Origin: Alphaproteobacteria bacterium MarineAlpha5_Bin5
GTDB taxonomy: Bacteria > Pseudomonadota > Alphaproteobacteria > HIMB59 > GCA-002718135
DNA: 64,000 nt
NCBI GenBank assembly: GCA_002938205.1
Contig: PTKZ01000001.1
Span: forward strand, 62,001 to 126,000
Reading direction: 5' to 3'
The translations under genes were made by a program, and so were the position numbers. This document shows positions 10,813 through 21,671 of this stretch, in pieces. The notes under the pieces are model-generated. The model saw only the letters and a program-made list of their open reading frames with translations, had not been told where the DNA came from and searched no databases. Numbering within the stretch: position 1 is the stretch's first letter; each line of letters begins with the position of its first letter.

Positions 10813-10829
10813 AAAAATAATTATATATT

Positions 10830-11282
10830 TCATAATTGATTTGTTTGTCGAAGCCCTTCACCCAATACTAAAGCAACTGAACTACTGAGATTGATTGATC
10901 TAACACCGTCTTGCATAGGAATTGTTAAACGATGATCAACTATCTTATGAATATTATCTGGAACACCAGCACTTTCTCTTCCAAATAATAAAATATCAGA
11001 AGGATGAAATTTGAATTTGTACAGACTTTCCTTACTTTTAGTAGTCATTAAAATTAATCGAAACTTCTTCTCTTTCACCCACTCATAAAAATGCTGCCAA
11101 TCATCATGTCTTTTATATATAAGGTGATCGATATAATCCATAGCACTCCTTCTAAATTTTTTATCATCAAAAACAAAGCCTGTCGGCTCAATAATATCTA
11201 CTGCAACACCCATACATGCACCCAGACGGAAAATGTTGCCTGTATTTTGTGGGATGTCTGGTTCAAAAAGAGCTATTCTCAT
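10830..11282 (-). CDS. trmL: tRNA (cytidine(34)-2'-O)-methyltransferase
   Basis: MRIALFEPDIPQNTGNIFRLGACMG and LLFGRESAGVP, SPOUT TrmL. Confidence 0.93.
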   Translation of the reverse strand: MRIALFEPDIPQNTGNIFRLGACMGVAVDIIEPTGFVFDDKKFRRSAMDYIDHLIYKRHDDWQHFYEWVKEKKFRLILMTTKSKESLYKFKFHPSDILLFGRESAGVPDNIHKIVDHRLTIPMQDGVRSINLSSSVALVLGEGLRQTNQL

Positions 11283-11381
11283 CTATAGATGGTCTATATC
11301 ATTTTTCCAGCTTGCGTCACGCTGGCACAATATAAATAGGTATTTTTTTTCAATTTTACGTTATAAGAAAACATCAAATTT

Positions 11382-11909
11382 ATGGATGACCAACCAAATA
11401 AAAAAAGAAGAGATTTTTTACAACTAAGCTCTATAACTATTGGTGCTGTAGGTACAGCAGCATTTATGTGGCCTTTTATAAGTAGCATGAATCCTGCAGA
11501 AGATACCTTGGCTTTAGGTACAACTGAAGTTGATGTAAGTGATATTGAAGAAGGTCAGAGCATAACAGTAAAATGGAGAGGAAAACCAGTATTTATTCGT
11601 AAAAGGACAAAAGAAGAAATAGCAGAAGCAAAATTAGTTAACTTAGAAGAATTAAAAGATCCTGAAAAAGATTTAGAAAGAGTAAAAAAAGAAGAGTGGT
11701 TAATACTTGTAGGTGTTTGTACTCATCTGGGTTGTGTCCCACTTGGTCAAAAGTTAACTGATTCAAAAGGAGAATATAATGGTTGGTATTGTCCATGTCA
11801 TGGATCTCATTATGATACCTCTGGTAGGATAAGAAAAGGTCCGGCTCCAAAAAATCTTCCAGTACCTCCTTATACTTTTTTAAACGATACAACTATTAAG
11901 ATTGGATAA
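11382..11909 (+). CDS. petA: Ubiquinol-cytochrome c reductase Rieske iron-sulfur subunit
   Basis: Twin-arginine-like [25 protein letters not shown]...[20 protein letters not shown]. Confidence 0.97.
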   Translation: MDDQPNKKRRDFLQLSSITIGAVGTAAFMWPFISSMNPAEDTLALGTTEVDVSDIEEGQSITVKWRGKPVFIRKRTKEEIAEAKLVNLEELKDPEKDLERVKKEEWLILVGVCTHLGCVPLGQKLTDSKGEYNGWYCPCHGSHYDTSGRIRKGPAPKNLPVPPYTFLNDTTIKIG

Positions 11910-11911
11910 AG

Positions 11912-13177
11912 ATGAGCAATTCATCAGAACCAAAAAAATATAAAAATTCTTTTTTAAATTGGATTGAATTTCGTCTTCCGATTATTTCTTATTTTCAAAA
12001 AGAATACGGTGATTATCCGATGCCAAAAAATTGTAATTACTTTTGGAGTTTTGGCGCACTAGCTACAATTACCTTAGTAGTTATGATAGTTAGCGGTATT
12101 TTTCTTGCAATGAATTATACACCTCATACTGATATGGCATTTGATAGTGTTGAGAGAATTATGAGAGATGTTAACTATGGTTGGTTACTTCGTTATATTC
12201 ATTCCAATGGGGCAGCATTTTTTTTCATTATTGTTTATATACACATACTAAGAGCTATGTATTACGGCTCTTATAAGTATCCAAGAGAGTTAAATTGGAT
12301 TTTAGGAGTATTTATATATCTATTAATGATGGTAACATCTTTTATGGGATACGTTCTTCCTTGGGGGCAGATGTCTTATTGGGGAGCAACTGTTATTACA
12401 AATTTATTTAGCGCAATACCAATCATTGGCGAAGGTATAAAAACTTGGTTACTTGGTGATTATAATGTTGGTAATGCTACATTGAATAGATTTTTTGCAC
12501 TACATTATGTTTTACCTTTTGTTATTTTGGGAGTAGTAGGTTTGCATGTTGCCGCAGTGCATGTCCATGGTTCGAATAATCCAGCAGGAATAGATATTAA
12601 ATCAAAAAACGATACTGTCAGATTTTTTCCGTATATGTTAATTAAGGATACTATAGCAACTTGTGTTTTTGGTGTTTTGATATCTGCAGTAATTTTTTTC
12701 GGACCGAATTTGATGGCTGAAGTTGATAATTATATCCCAGCCGATCCATTAGTAACACCAGCACACATTGTGCCAAATTGGTATTTAGCGCCATTCTACG
12801 CAATTTTAAGAGCTGTACCAGATAAGCTTGGAGGGGTGTTGTTGATGTTTGGAGCAATAGCGATATTATTTGTTCTGCCATGGTTAGATAGATCAAAGGT
12901 TAGAAGTTGTAATTTTAGACCAATTTACAAGTGGTTTATGATGCTTTTTTTTATTAATTTTTTTGTACTTGGTTATGTTGGAATGCTTCCTGCTGAAGGA
13001 ACTTATTTACTAATTGCAAGAGTTGGACTGATTTATTATTTTGCTTTCTTCCTTGTTATTACTCCATTTATTAACAGAATTGAGAGCCCACAAACTCTTC
13101 CAGCAAGTATCAGTGATGTTTATTTAAGTGAAAATATTAACAATTTAGCTCATTCTGCAGAAAAAGAGACTAATTGA
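11912..13177 (+). CDS. petB: Cytochrome b (bc1 complex)
   Basis: HSNGAAFFFIIVYIHILRAMYYGSYK, GYVLPWGQMSYWGATVITNL, PNWYLAPFYAILR. Confidence 0.97.
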   Translation: MSNSSEPKKYKNSFLNWIEFRLPIISYFQKEYGDYPMPKNCNYFWSFGALATITLVVMIVSGIFLAMNYTPHTDMAFDSVERIMRDVNYGWLLRYIHSNGAAFFFIIVYIHILRAMYYGSYKYPRELNWILGVFIYLLMMVTSFMGYVLPWGQMSYWGATVITNLFSAIPIIGEGIKTWLLGDYNVGNATLNRFFALHYVLPFVILGVVGLHVAAVHVHGSNNPAGIDIKSKNDTVRFFPYMLIKDTIATCVFGVLISAVIFFGPNLMAEVDNYIPADPLVTPAHIVPNWYLAPFYAILRAVPDKLGGVLLMFGAIAILFVLPWLDRSKVRSCNFRPIYKWFMMLFFINFFVLGYVGMLPAEGTYLLIARVGLIYYFAFFLVITPFINRIESPQTLPASISDVYLSENINNLAHSAEKETN

Positions 13178-13180
13178 TTT

Positions 13181-13933
13181 ATGAAGATTTTATTTTTTTT
13201 AGTAACATTTTTAATTTCAGGTTCATTGTTAGCTGCGGAATCTAGTAACAAAAATATGCCAAAACACGAATGGTCTTTTAAAGGAATAACTGGAACCTTT
13301 GATAAAGCAGCATTACAAAGAGGATATAAAGTTTATAGAGAAGTATGTGAAGGATGCCACTCAATGAAATTGCTTTATTATCGTGATCTTATGGATATTG
13401 GATTTTCAGAAGCAGAAGTGAAAGCTATTGCTTCAGAATATACTGTTTTAGATGGCCCTAATGATGAAGGTGAAATGTTTGAAAGATCGGCAAGGCCAGC
13501 TGATAGATTTGTTTCTAGTTATGCAAATGAAAACGAAGCTAGGGCAAGTAATAATGGAGCTTATCCACCAGATTTAAGTGTCATTACAAAAGCCAGAAAA
13601 CATGGAGAAGATTATATTTATAACTTACTAATAGGCTATGAAGAACCACCAGAGAATATCGAGGTAGGTGATGGTATGTATTATAATAAATGGATGGATG
13701 GTAACCAAATAGCTATGCCTCAACCAATATATGATGAAAGTGTTGATTATGATGATGGAACAGATAACAATGAAAAACAAATTGCAAAAGATGTTGTTGC
13801 TTTTCTAAAATGGTCAGCTGAACCAGAATTAGAAGTAAGAAAAAATCTTGGCATTAAAGCTATTCTTTTCTTTCTTGTTCTCGGTACTGTTGTTTATTTA
13901 GCAAAAAATAGATTGTGGAGACGGGTGCATTAA
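13181..13933 (+). CDS. petC: Cytochrome c1
   Basis: CEGCHSM heme motif, PPDLSVITKAR, C-terminal TM; follows petAB. Confidence 0.95.
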   Translation: MKILFFLVTFLISGSLLAAESSNKNMPKHEWSFKGITGTFDKAALQRGYKVYREVCEGCHSMKLLYYRDLMDIGFSEAEVKAIASEYTVLDGPNDEGEMFERSARPADRFVSSYANENEARASNNGAYPPDLSVITKARKHGEDYIYNLLIGYEEPPENIEVGDGMYYNKWMDGNQIAMPQPIYDESVDYDDGTDNNEKQIAKDVVAFLKWSAEPELEVRKNLGIKAILFFLVLGTVVYLAKNRLWRRVH

Positions 13934-15030
13934 TTATTAAAAAGAAAATGCATTACATCACCATCTTGCACAATATAATCTTTCCCTTCTTGTCTAAGCT
14001 TACCAGCTTCTCGACATAAGACCTCTCCTTTAAATTTTACAAAATCATCATAAGAGATCGTTTCTGCACGTATAAATCCTTTTTGAAAATCAGAATGAAT
14101 TTTTCCCGCAGCTTTTGGAGCTAAAGTTTCTTTTTCAATTGTCCATGAGCGTGTTTCTTTTGGACCACTTGTAAAATAATTTATTAGATTTAATAGACTG
14201 TAACCTGATTCAATTAATTTATTTAATGTAGATTCTTTTAAAGCTAACTCTGAAATTAATTCTCTTTTTTCATTTTCATCATCTAAAACTGCGACTTGAG
14301 CTTCTATTGAAGCTGAAACCAAAACTGTTCTGCATCCATCTTTTTTTGCAAATTCAGAAACAATATTGGAATAAGTATTTCCTGATTGTACTGCATTTTC
14401 ATCAACATTGCATATATACATCATTGGTTTTAAAGTAATAAGATTTATTGAGTTGATTAATTCAATCCCACTCTCATCAAAATCATTGAAATTTAATATA
14501 TATATGTTGTCTAAATTATTTATAACTTTATCTATTACATCTATTTGTGATTTAATTTTCTTATCTCCTTGCTTAGCTTTTTTTTGAAGAGAATTTTTTT
14601 TATTTTGAAGAGTTTCTATATCTGCCAGTTGTAATTCAGTTTTTATTATTTCTATATCTTTGATTGGTTCAATTTCATTTGAAACATGAGTAACATTTTC
14701 ATCTTTGAAGCATCTCACTACATGAGCGATAGCATCGACTTCACGAATATGTCCTAAAAATTTATTGCCTAAGCCTTCACCTTTGGAAGCGCCTTTTACA
14801 AGTCCTGCAATATCAACAAAATCCATATATGAAGGAATAATTTTTTCACTTTTACTAATTTTACCTAATGTTTCTAAGCGAGAATCTGGTACGGCCACTC
14901 TTCCAACATTTGGTTCAATTGTTGCAAAAGGATAATTCGCCGCTTCTGCTTTGCTAGATTCGGTAAGAGCATTAAATAATGTTGATTTACCAACATTTGG
15001 TAAACCAATTATACCACATTTAAATCCCAT
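13930..15030 (-). CDS. ychF: Redox-regulated ATPase YchF/OBG family
   Basis: MGFKCGIIGLPNVGKSTLFNALT, FVDIAGLVKGASKGEGLGNKFL, TGS domain C-terminus. Confidence 0.96.
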   Translation of the reverse strand: MGFKCGIIGLPNVGKSTLFNALTESSKAEAANYPFATIEPNVGRVAVPDSRLETLGKISKSEKIIPSYMDFVDIAGLVKGASKGEGLGNKFLGHIREVDAIAHVVRCFKDENVTHVSNEIEPIKDIEIIKTELQLADIETLQNKKNSLQKKAKQGDKKIKSQIDVIDKVINNLDNIYILNFNDFDESGIELINSINLITLKPMMYICNVDENAVQSGNTYSNIVSEFAKKDGCRTVLVSASIEAQVAVLDDENEKRELISELALKESTLNKLIESGYSLLNLINYFTSGPKETRSWTIEKETLAPKAAGKIHSDFQKGFIRAETISYDDFVKFKGEVLCREAGKLRQEGKDYIVQDGDVMHFLFNN

Positions 15031-15592
15031 TTTTTTTATCTGCAGCGATTCGTGTTAAAAACAAGCTAGTATCTTCAAAAATTAGCTCAATAAATTCTGT
15101 TATTTTATCTAATTTACTTTCAATAACATCCATCTCTTTTTTTGAAAATTTACTAAGTACATATTTTGAGACCAAATCTTTTGATCCAGGGTGATTTATA
15201 CCAAATCTTATTCTATTATAATTTTTTCCTATTGTTTCATCTATACTTGAAATTCCATTGTGACCTCCATCGCCACCACCTAATTTGATTTTAACTTTAG
15301 CTATTTCTAAATCTAAATCGTCATGAATAACAAACAAATTACTTTTTTTTATTTTGTAAAAATTTAAAACTTCTTGAACAGCTAACCCAGATAAATTCAT
15401 ATAAGTTAATGGTTTAATTAACAAACAATTATGTTTTCCAATATGTCCCTTAAATATTTGTTTTTTCTTATCTTTTTTTAAAGTTTCAAAATTTAGTTTT
15501 TCAATTAGTTTATCAATAAATTTAAATCCTACATTATGCCTTGTATTGACATATTTATCTTCTGGATTACCCAATCCACATAATAAAAACAT
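15020..15592 (-). CDS. pth: Peptidyl-tRNA hydrolase
   Basis: LLCGLGNPEDKYVNTRHNVGF, KPLTYMNLSG, HDDLDLE. Confidence 0.95.
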   Translation of the reverse strand: MFLLCGLGNPEDKYVNTRHNVGFKFIDKLIEKLNFETLKKDKKKQIFKGHIGKHNCLLIKPLTYMNLSGLAVQEVLNFYKIKKSNLFVIHDDLDLEIAKVKIKLGGGDGGHNGISSIDETIGKNYNRIRFGINHPGSKDLVSKYVLSKFSKKEMDVIESKLDKITEFIELIFEDTSLFLTRIAADKKNGI

Positions 15593-15612
15593 ATATATAT
15601 TTATAGGTTAAA

Positions 15613-16338
15613 TTATTTTGATTCTGGTTTAGAATCTTCTTTTTTCTCTACTTTACTATCTGCTGATTTCTCTTCTTTACTATCTGCTGATTTCTCTTCT
15701 TTACTATCTGCTGATTTCTCTTCTGCCTTTTCTGCAGAATCTTCTTCCTCACCTTCTTCTTCTGGTTTTGTTTCTTCAACTTCAACCGTTGGAGGTACAA
15801 CAGTTGCTATTACAAAGTCTCTATCAGTAATTGTAGGTTTCACACCTTCGGGTAAATTTATATTACTAATTTTTACAGCATCTCCAATTTCAGATTCCTT
15901 TAGATCGAATTCAAGTTTATCAGGTATGTTGTTCGCATTACAACTCAACTCAACTAAACGTCTTACCAGATTTAAAACTCCGCCCTTTTTGAGTCCTGGA
16001 CAAATTTCTTGATTTAAAAATTCAACAGGAATTTCAACAGTTACTTTTGTATCTTCTTGCACTCTAAGAAAATCAAAGTGCATTAATCTGTCTGTTACTG
16101 GATGATATTGTAATTGTTTTGGTAATATTTTTTCAATTTTACCATTAATTTCTATATCAAGAATTTTTGAATAAAATGATCCAGAATGCATTATTTTTTG
16201 TAATATTTTATTTTCAAAAGCTATTTTTACAGGATCAGATCCTTTGCCATAAACTATGCCAGGAATTAATCCTTTACTAATAAGAGATTTGGTTGAACCA
16301 ATATCCTTTGTTCTTTCAATTACTTTAAAGGTGCTCAT
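15613..16338 (-). CDS. rplY: 50S ribosomal protein L25/CTC family with acidic repetitive C-terminus
   Basis: GLIPGIVYGKGSDPV, LMHFDFLRV; between pth and prs. Confidence 0.92.
   Translation of the reverse strand: MSTFKVIERTKDIGSTKSLISKGLIPGIVYGKGSDPVKIAFENKILQKIMHSGSFYSKILDIEINGKIEKILPKQLQYHPVTDRLMHFDFLRVQEDTKVTVEIPVEFLNQEICPGLKKGGVLNLVRRLVELSCNANNIPDKLEFDLKESEIGDAVKISNINLPEGVKPTITDRDFVIATVVPPTVEVEETKPEEEGEEEDSAEKAEEKSADSKEEKSADSKEEKSADSKVEKKEDSKPESK
15644..15724. repeat. 24-bp in-frame tandem repeat in the 3' end of rplY
   Basis: TGCTGATTTCTCTTCTTTACTATC at 15661-15684 and 15685-15708, partial copies on both sides; encodes (S)ADSKEEK repeats. Confidence 0.95.
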
Positions 16339-16346
16339 ACTAAATA

Positions 16347-17282
16347 TTAATCAAAAAGAGCAGAAACAGAGGAATCACTGCTAATTCTCTTAATGGCCTC
16401 CCCCATTAAAGGAGCAATACTAATATGTCTAATATTTTTTATGTTTTTTACTTGATCTGAAGCTTCAATACTATCTGTAAGAACTAGTTCTTCAATTTCT
16501 GAATTTTGTATTCTTTCTAAGGCTTTTCCAGATAATACTCCATGAGCAATATATGAGTATATTTCTTTAGCCCCCTCTTTTTTAAGAGCAGTTGCTGCAT
16601 TGCATAAAGTACCTGCAGAATCTACTATATCATCAAGCAATATACACGTAGTTCCTTTTACATCTCCAATTATATTCATCACATCAGATTCTCCTGCTTT
16701 CTCTCTTCTTTTATCAGCAATAGCTAAGCCAGCATTTAATCTTTTTGCAAAAGCTCTCGCTCTAACAACACCACCAACATCAGGGGATGCAATAACTAAA
16801 TTTTGATTGTTATTAAATTTTTCTTTCATATCTTTGATAATAGGAGGTGCAGAAAAAATATTATCAAGAGGGATATCAAAAAAACCTTGTATTTGACCAG
16901 CGTGTAAATCCATGGTTAAAACTCTATCTGCGCCTGAAGAAGTGATAAGGTTAGCAACTAGCTTTGCAGTAATTGGTGTTCGTGGTCCAGTTTTTCTATC
17001 TTGTCTTGCATATCCATAGTATGGCATTACAGCAGTAATCCTTTTTGCAGATCCTCTTTTTGCTGCATCAATACAAATCAATAATTCTAGTAAATGATCA
17101 TTAGCTGGATTTGATGTTGATTGGATAATAAAAACATCCTCACCTCTTATATTCTCATTTATTTCTACAAATATTTCATGATCAGCAAATTTACGAATTG
17201 AAGCATTTGCTAATGGTACACCAATGTGTGATGAAATTGATTCAGCTAGAACTTTATTACTATTACAGGCAATAATTTTCAT
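16347..17282 (-). CDS. prs: Ribose-phosphate pyrophosphokinase
   Basis: [57 protein letters not shown]. Confidence 0.96.
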   Translation of the reverse strand: MKIIACNSNKVLAESISSHIGVPLANASIRKFADHEIFVEINENIRGEDVFIIQSTSNPANDHLLELLICIDAAKRGSAKRITAVMPYYGYARQDRKTGPRTPITAKLVANLITSSGADRVLTMDLHAGQIQGFFDIPLDNIFSAPPIIKDMKEKFNNNQNLVIASPDVGGVVRARAFAKRLNAGLAIADKRREKAGESDVMNIIGDVKGTTCILLDDIVDSAGTLCNAATALKKEGAKEIYSYIAHGVLSGKALERIQNSEIEELVLTDSIEASDQVKNIKNIRHISIAPLMGEAIKRISSDSSVSALFD

Positions 17283-17334
17283 TAAATTAAATTATTCAAT
17301 ATATAAGAATTATAATAGTTCAAGTACTAAGATA

Positions 17335-18102
17335 TTATTTAAAACCTATGATATTAATCATCCTGCCTGTATTATATTCTTTGTTAATAGTTGATCTGCG
17401 GTGGCTATAAAATTTAGAATCATTAGAATAGGTATCTTTTTTTATATTATGCAAATTGTTAACTCCTAGCTCTATAAATTGATAGTTAATCATACCTCTT
17501 AAATCAAATAGGTCCTTTTTTCTATTTTTAGCGGTAAAATATTTATTATATTTACAATTTTTTATTATAAATTTTTCTTTGAAATCTAAATCTACCTCAT
17601 AATTTTTTTTAGACAAACATGGTCCAATTATAGCTACTATATCTTTAATTTTAATTTTGTTTTTTTTAAAAATTTTAATACCTTCTTTTACAATATTATT
17701 TAGAGTTCCCTTCCAACCCGCATGCAAGCAGCATATAATTTTTTTATTTTTATCGAATATGAATATAGGCGCACAATCAGCAGTCAGTACTGCTAAAGCT
17801 ACATCAGTAACTTTTGTTATCATGCCATCAGCCACATGTTTTTTATTTAAATTGTTTAAATTTACTTCTATTATTTTGTTTGAATGTATTTGGTTAAGTA
17901 GTTTTATTTTTTTATTTAATAGCCCTATTTCCTTTTGAGCTATTTTGATATTTTTTTTTACATTTTTCTTATTATCAGTACTTGATAAGCTACAATTTAA
18001 TGATGAAAATTTTTTTTTGGAACTTCCGCCCTTTCTTGTAAAAAAACCATATTTTAAATACGGAGTTCTAAGAGATTTGATAATTAAGTGTTTATTTTTC
18101 AT
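17335..18102 (-). CDS. pgeF: Peptidoglycan editing factor PgeF (YfiH/laccase-domain)
   Basis: GFFTRKGGSS, LNQIHSN, LTADCAPIF, HAGWKGTLNNI. Confidence 0.88.
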   Translation of the reverse strand: MKNKHLIIKSLRTPYLKYGFFTRKGGSSKKKFSSLNCSLSSTDNKKNVKKNIKIAQKEIGLLNKKIKLLNQIHSNKIIEVNLNNLNKKHVADGMITKVTDVALAVLTADCAPIFIFDKNKKIICCLHAGWKGTLNNIVKEGIKIFKKNKIKIKDIVAIIGPCLSKKNYEVDLDFKEKFIIKNCKYNKYFTAKNRKKDLFDLRGMINYQFIELGVNNLHNIKKDTYSNDSKFYSHRRSTINKEYNTGRMINIIGFK

Positions 18103-19140
18103 TTAGTAGATACTACTAAAACTTTAAAATTACCCATTTGTTTTTCACCTATTAGCCTCTTATATTCTTCTTCAATTTTTTTTTGTTTTTGTAAAGGTGA
18201 ATTTTTTTTTAAAATTTTTTTTCTATCATTTATACCATTGCTTATTAAAAAATCTTTTTGTGAGCAATAAATATCAATTTTTAAATTATTTAATTTTGCA
18301 ATACCTTTTAATTCATCAAAGTTTACTAGAGAAGTAATATCTTGTTTGCCAATATTATCGAAAAGATGAGTTTTTTTATGTTTAAAAATACTTTGTAAAC
18401 TAAAATTATTTAAAGATTGATCATATCCATAATCAATAGTAATAATGATTCCTTTATTGTTACTGATATGTTTGCAAAGTTTATTGAAAACCTCTCCTCT
18501 TTCTTTGGATATTTCTGCTACACCATTTCTTTCAAATTTTTCTAGTTTTTTTAACAATTTAATATTTATAATTTTTTTATCAATAAAACTAAATCGATTT
18601 TCTGAAGAATGGTAGCTTACATATTTTTCTAGCCAGTGTTTTTTTTTGTAAAATTGTCTTATAGAAAAACAATCAAAAAATTCATTAGAGTAAATTATTG
18701 AAGGCAAGGTTGATGACAAGGAAAATTCTTTTGCCCATTTTATTTTATTAATTTTTAATGAATTTAAAGCTTCTTTTTGAATTTTTATTAAATTATAATT
18801 TTTGTCAATTAAAGTTATATTTGAATAATTTAAAAAATTGGGATTAATTTTTGATACCCTTATAATATCTTTTAACAGAGTTCCATTGCCTGGACCAAGT
18901 TCTATTAAGTTAAAATGTGATTTGATTTTTTTTATCCAATAATCAATAATATATAAACCAATTATTTCACCAAACATTTGAGAAATTTCTGGAGCAGTTA
19001 TAAAATCATGATTTTTACCTATGGGATTATTGATTTTATAATAAGAATTTTTTTCATGCAAACATTCATTGATAAACTTGTCTACTCTGAGATATTTATT
19101 TTTTTTAAATAATTTATTAACTATTCTATCTTTAACATTC
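18099..19140 (-). CDS. MidA/NDUFAF7-like SAM-dependent methyltransferase
   Basis: DFITAPEISQMFGEIIGLY, LIELGPGNGTLLKDIIR, IIYSNEFFDCF; likely start MNVKDRIVNK at 19140. Confidence 0.88.
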
Positions 19141-19912
19141 ATTTTTTTATTAAAAGTAATGTTCCAAATACAAATAACGGAATGCATAACAATTGGCCCA
19201 TTGAAAAAATTTCAAAATATAATCCAAGGTGCGAATCTGGCTCTCTCAAGTTTTCTATAGAGAATCTAAAAATTGAATAAATTAATAAAAATAAACCACT
19301 TATTTTTCCTATAACTTTTTTATTATTATTATAAAAATAGATTAACAAAATAATGAAAAGAATTATTCCTTCAAAAAAAGCTTCATATAATTGAGATGGA
19401 TGTCTAGGTAAATTGTCTATACTGGGATATATCATTGCTATTGGAAACTCGGTAATTCTTCCGTACAATTCAGTATTAATAAAATTTGCTATTCTTCCAA
19501 AAAATAAACCAATAGGAGCCACAAGAGATACTAGATCAGATAAATATAAAAATTTTACATTGTTTATTTTAGAAAAAAAATAAATAGCACCTATCATTCC
19601 TATTAGTCCGCCATGAAAAGACATGCCTCCTGTCCAAATTTTAAAAATATATAGTGGATCAGCTAAAATCAGATTAGTTTGATAAAAAATCACGTATCCA
19701 AATCTTCCTCCTATTATTACTCCAATAATTGCCCAAACAAAAAAATTATCTATTTGTTTGTTACTTAATAAGTTTAAAAAATTTCTGTTAAATATTTTAA
19801 TCAAAAATGAACCAATGACAAAAGCGAGAATATAAGATAGACTGTACCAACGGATATCCAGAATTCCTAATGAGAGAATAATGGGATCTATTGAAGGTTG
19901 TGTAAAAATCAT
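19139..19912 (-). CDS. lgt: Prolipoprotein diacylglyceryl transferase
   Basis: GGRFGYVIFYQ, WTGGMSFHGGLIG, GRIANFINTELYGR, HPSQLYEAFFEG. Confidence 0.95.
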   Translation of the reverse strand: MIFTQPSIDPIILSLGILDIRWYSLSYILAFVIGSFLIKIFNRNFLNLLSNKQIDNFFVWAIIGVIIGGRFGYVIFYQTNLILADPLYIFKIWTGGMSFHGGLIGMIGAIYFFSKINNVKFLYLSDLVSLVAPIGLFFGRIANFINTELYGRITEFPIAMIYPSIDNLPRHPSQLYEAFFEGIILFIILLIYFYNNNKKVIGKISGLFLLIYSIFRFSIENLREPDSHLGLYFEIFSMGQLLCIPLFVFGTLLLIKK

Positions 19913-19937
19913 TATATCTAATTAAACTAAATATCGC

Positions 19938-20213
19938 ATGGTTAACAAAAATAAAATTTTATCTGATTTATCAAAAATAGCTCTTGATACTATGAGTACT
20001 TTTTCAGGTTTAAAAAAGGAAATTGATACCATAGTTTCATTACGTGTTGATAAAATGATTAATAAAATGAAACTTGTTAGAAGGGATGAGTTTGACGTAT
20101 TGAAAAAAATGGTTCAAAAACTGCTTATTGAAAACCAAAAAACAAAAAAAACCGCCAAAAAAAAGACTTCTAAAAAGAAAAAATTAGCAAAAAAAAAGAA
20201 GAAAAAACGATAA
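19938..20213 (+). CDS. UbiK/BMFP (YqiC)-like accessory protein with lysine-rich tail
   Basis: Small coiled-coil protein with VRRDEFDVLKKMVQKL (BMFP motif) then a poly-Lys tail. Confidence 0.6.
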   Translation: MVNKNKILSDLSKIALDTMSTFSGLKKEIDTIVSLRVDKMINKMKLVRRDEFDVLKKMVQKLLIENQKTKKTAKKKTSKKKKLAKKKKKKR

Positions 20214-20320
20214 ATTATTAACAGTTTTTAGCCAATTATTATTAATTTTCTTGCAAAACTCTAAATCAATTTAGTAAAACTATATATAGTATTAAAAAAT
20301 TTAAAGGTACTAGATAAAGT

Positions 20321-20809
20321 ATGGAAATTGAAAGCATTCCAATTAATCCAATAGATGTAGTTGAAGATGTAATTTATCAGAAAAAGTGGAATTTTAGTAG
20401 AGCAGATGACCATGAACTTGTGGCAGAAATTGCTTCACAGTGGTGTCTTTATCGACTTTATTTCAACTGGTCTGAAAATATAAGAGCAATGAGTTTTACT
20501 GTTACATTTGATATAAAGTTTCCTCAGAATAAGATAACGAAAGCATATGAATTATTAGGTTTAATTAATGAAAATCTTTGGATTGGCCATTTTGATATAA
20601 CTCGAAAAAATGGCATTCCAGCATATCGTCATACAGTTTTATCATCATCGGATAATGATTTTCTGCATAAAAAATTAGAAGATTTAGTCGACATTAGTAT
20701 TTATGAGTGCGAAAAATACTATCCATCTTTTCAGCAAGTATTATTTGATGAGATTGCCCCTTTGGCTGCCTTTAAGTTATCTAATTTTGATATTATTGGT
20801 AGAGCTTAA
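20321..20809 (+). CDS. YbjN domain-containing protein
   Basis: FSRADDHELVAEIASQWCLYRLYFNW...LLGLINENLWIGHFDI. Confidence 0.75.
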   Translation: MEIESIPINPIDVVEDVIYQKKWNFSRADDHELVAEIASQWCLYRLYFNWSENIRAMSFTVTFDIKFPQNKITKAYELLGLINENLWIGHFDITRKNGIPAYRHTVLSSSDNDFLHKKLEDLVDISIYECEKYYPSFQQVLFDEIAPLAAFKLSNFDIIGRA

Positions 20810-20852
20810 AAAAACTATTTTTAATATAATAAAAAAGTATAATTAAATTTAA

Positions 20853-21671
20853 ATGAACAAGGTATTGATAATAGGATGTGGTCATATGGGCTCTGCTCTT
20901 CTTACTGCATGGCAAAAATTAAAACTATATAAATTTACAGTTGTTGACCCTTTTAACTATAAATTAATAGAAAAAAAATTTAGATCCAAAAAAGTAACAG
21001 TAAAAAAATCAATTCAAGATTTAAAAAATACATCTGATTATGATTTAATGGTTATTGCTGTAACACCACAAGTTATTAAATCTGTTTTGAAAGAGTATAA
21101 ATCTTTTAAGTTAAAGAAAAATGCAGTTATTGTTAGTATTGTCGCAGGTAAAAAAATAGATTTTTTTAAAAAAAATCTTGTTTATGCTTATCAAGTTATT
21201 AGAGTAATGCCAAACATGCCATCCTTAATTGAAAAAGGAATGAGTTGTTTGGTAGGTAATAAATATGTAAGTAAAAAAAATAAAATAAAAACAACAAATC
21301 TTTTTTCAAAAGTTGGAAAGACTTTATGGCTTTCTAATGAAAACCAATTAGATATGGCAACAGCTGTTTCTGGTAGTGGACCAGGTTATGTTTTTACTAT
21401 TCTGGATGCCCTTGAAAAAGCAGCTATTAATGTTGGTTTTTCAAAAAAGGTAGCAAATATTTTAGTTTTAGAAACAATTTTAGGATCAATATTTTTGAAA
21501 TTAAAATCAAATAAATCATCAAAAGAATTAGCAAATTTAATTGCTATAAAAGGTGGAACTACTGAAGCTGGAATAAAGGTAATGAAAAAAAATAAGATAT
21601 ATAGCATATTTTCTCAATCTATAAAAGCTGCATATAATAGAGCTAGTTTTTTGGGTAAAAACCATAAATGA
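20853..21671 (+). CDS. proC: Pyrroline-5-carboxylate reductase
   Basis: LIIGCGHMGSALL, VIRVMPNMPSLIEKGMS, AVSGSGPGYVF, GGTTEAGI. Confidence 0.93.
   Translation: MNKVLIIGCGHMGSALLTAWQKLKLYKFTVVDPFNYKLIEKKFRSKKVTVKKSIQDLKNTSDYDLMVIAVTPQVIKSVLKEYKSFKLKKNAVIVSIVAGKKIDFFKKNLVYAYQVIRVMPNMPSLIEKGMSCLVGNKYVSKKNKIKTTNLFSKVGKTLWLSNENQLDMATAVSGSGPGYVFTILDALEKAAINVGFSKKVANILVLETILGSIFLKLKSNKSSKELANLIAIKGGTTEAGIKVMKKNKIYSIFSQSIKAAYNRASFLGKNHK

Noticed and set aside
11310-11330. CCAGC...GCTGG hairpin between trmL and petA
   Set aside because: Only a 5-bp stem with a long loop; too weak to call a terminator or regulator.
11638-11892. Antisense ORF within petA
   Set aside because: Lies opposite conserved Rieske coding sequence.
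15644-15724. Short regular repeat that could suggest CRISPR
   Set aside because: Units are contiguous 24-mers with no spacers and lie in frame within rplY.
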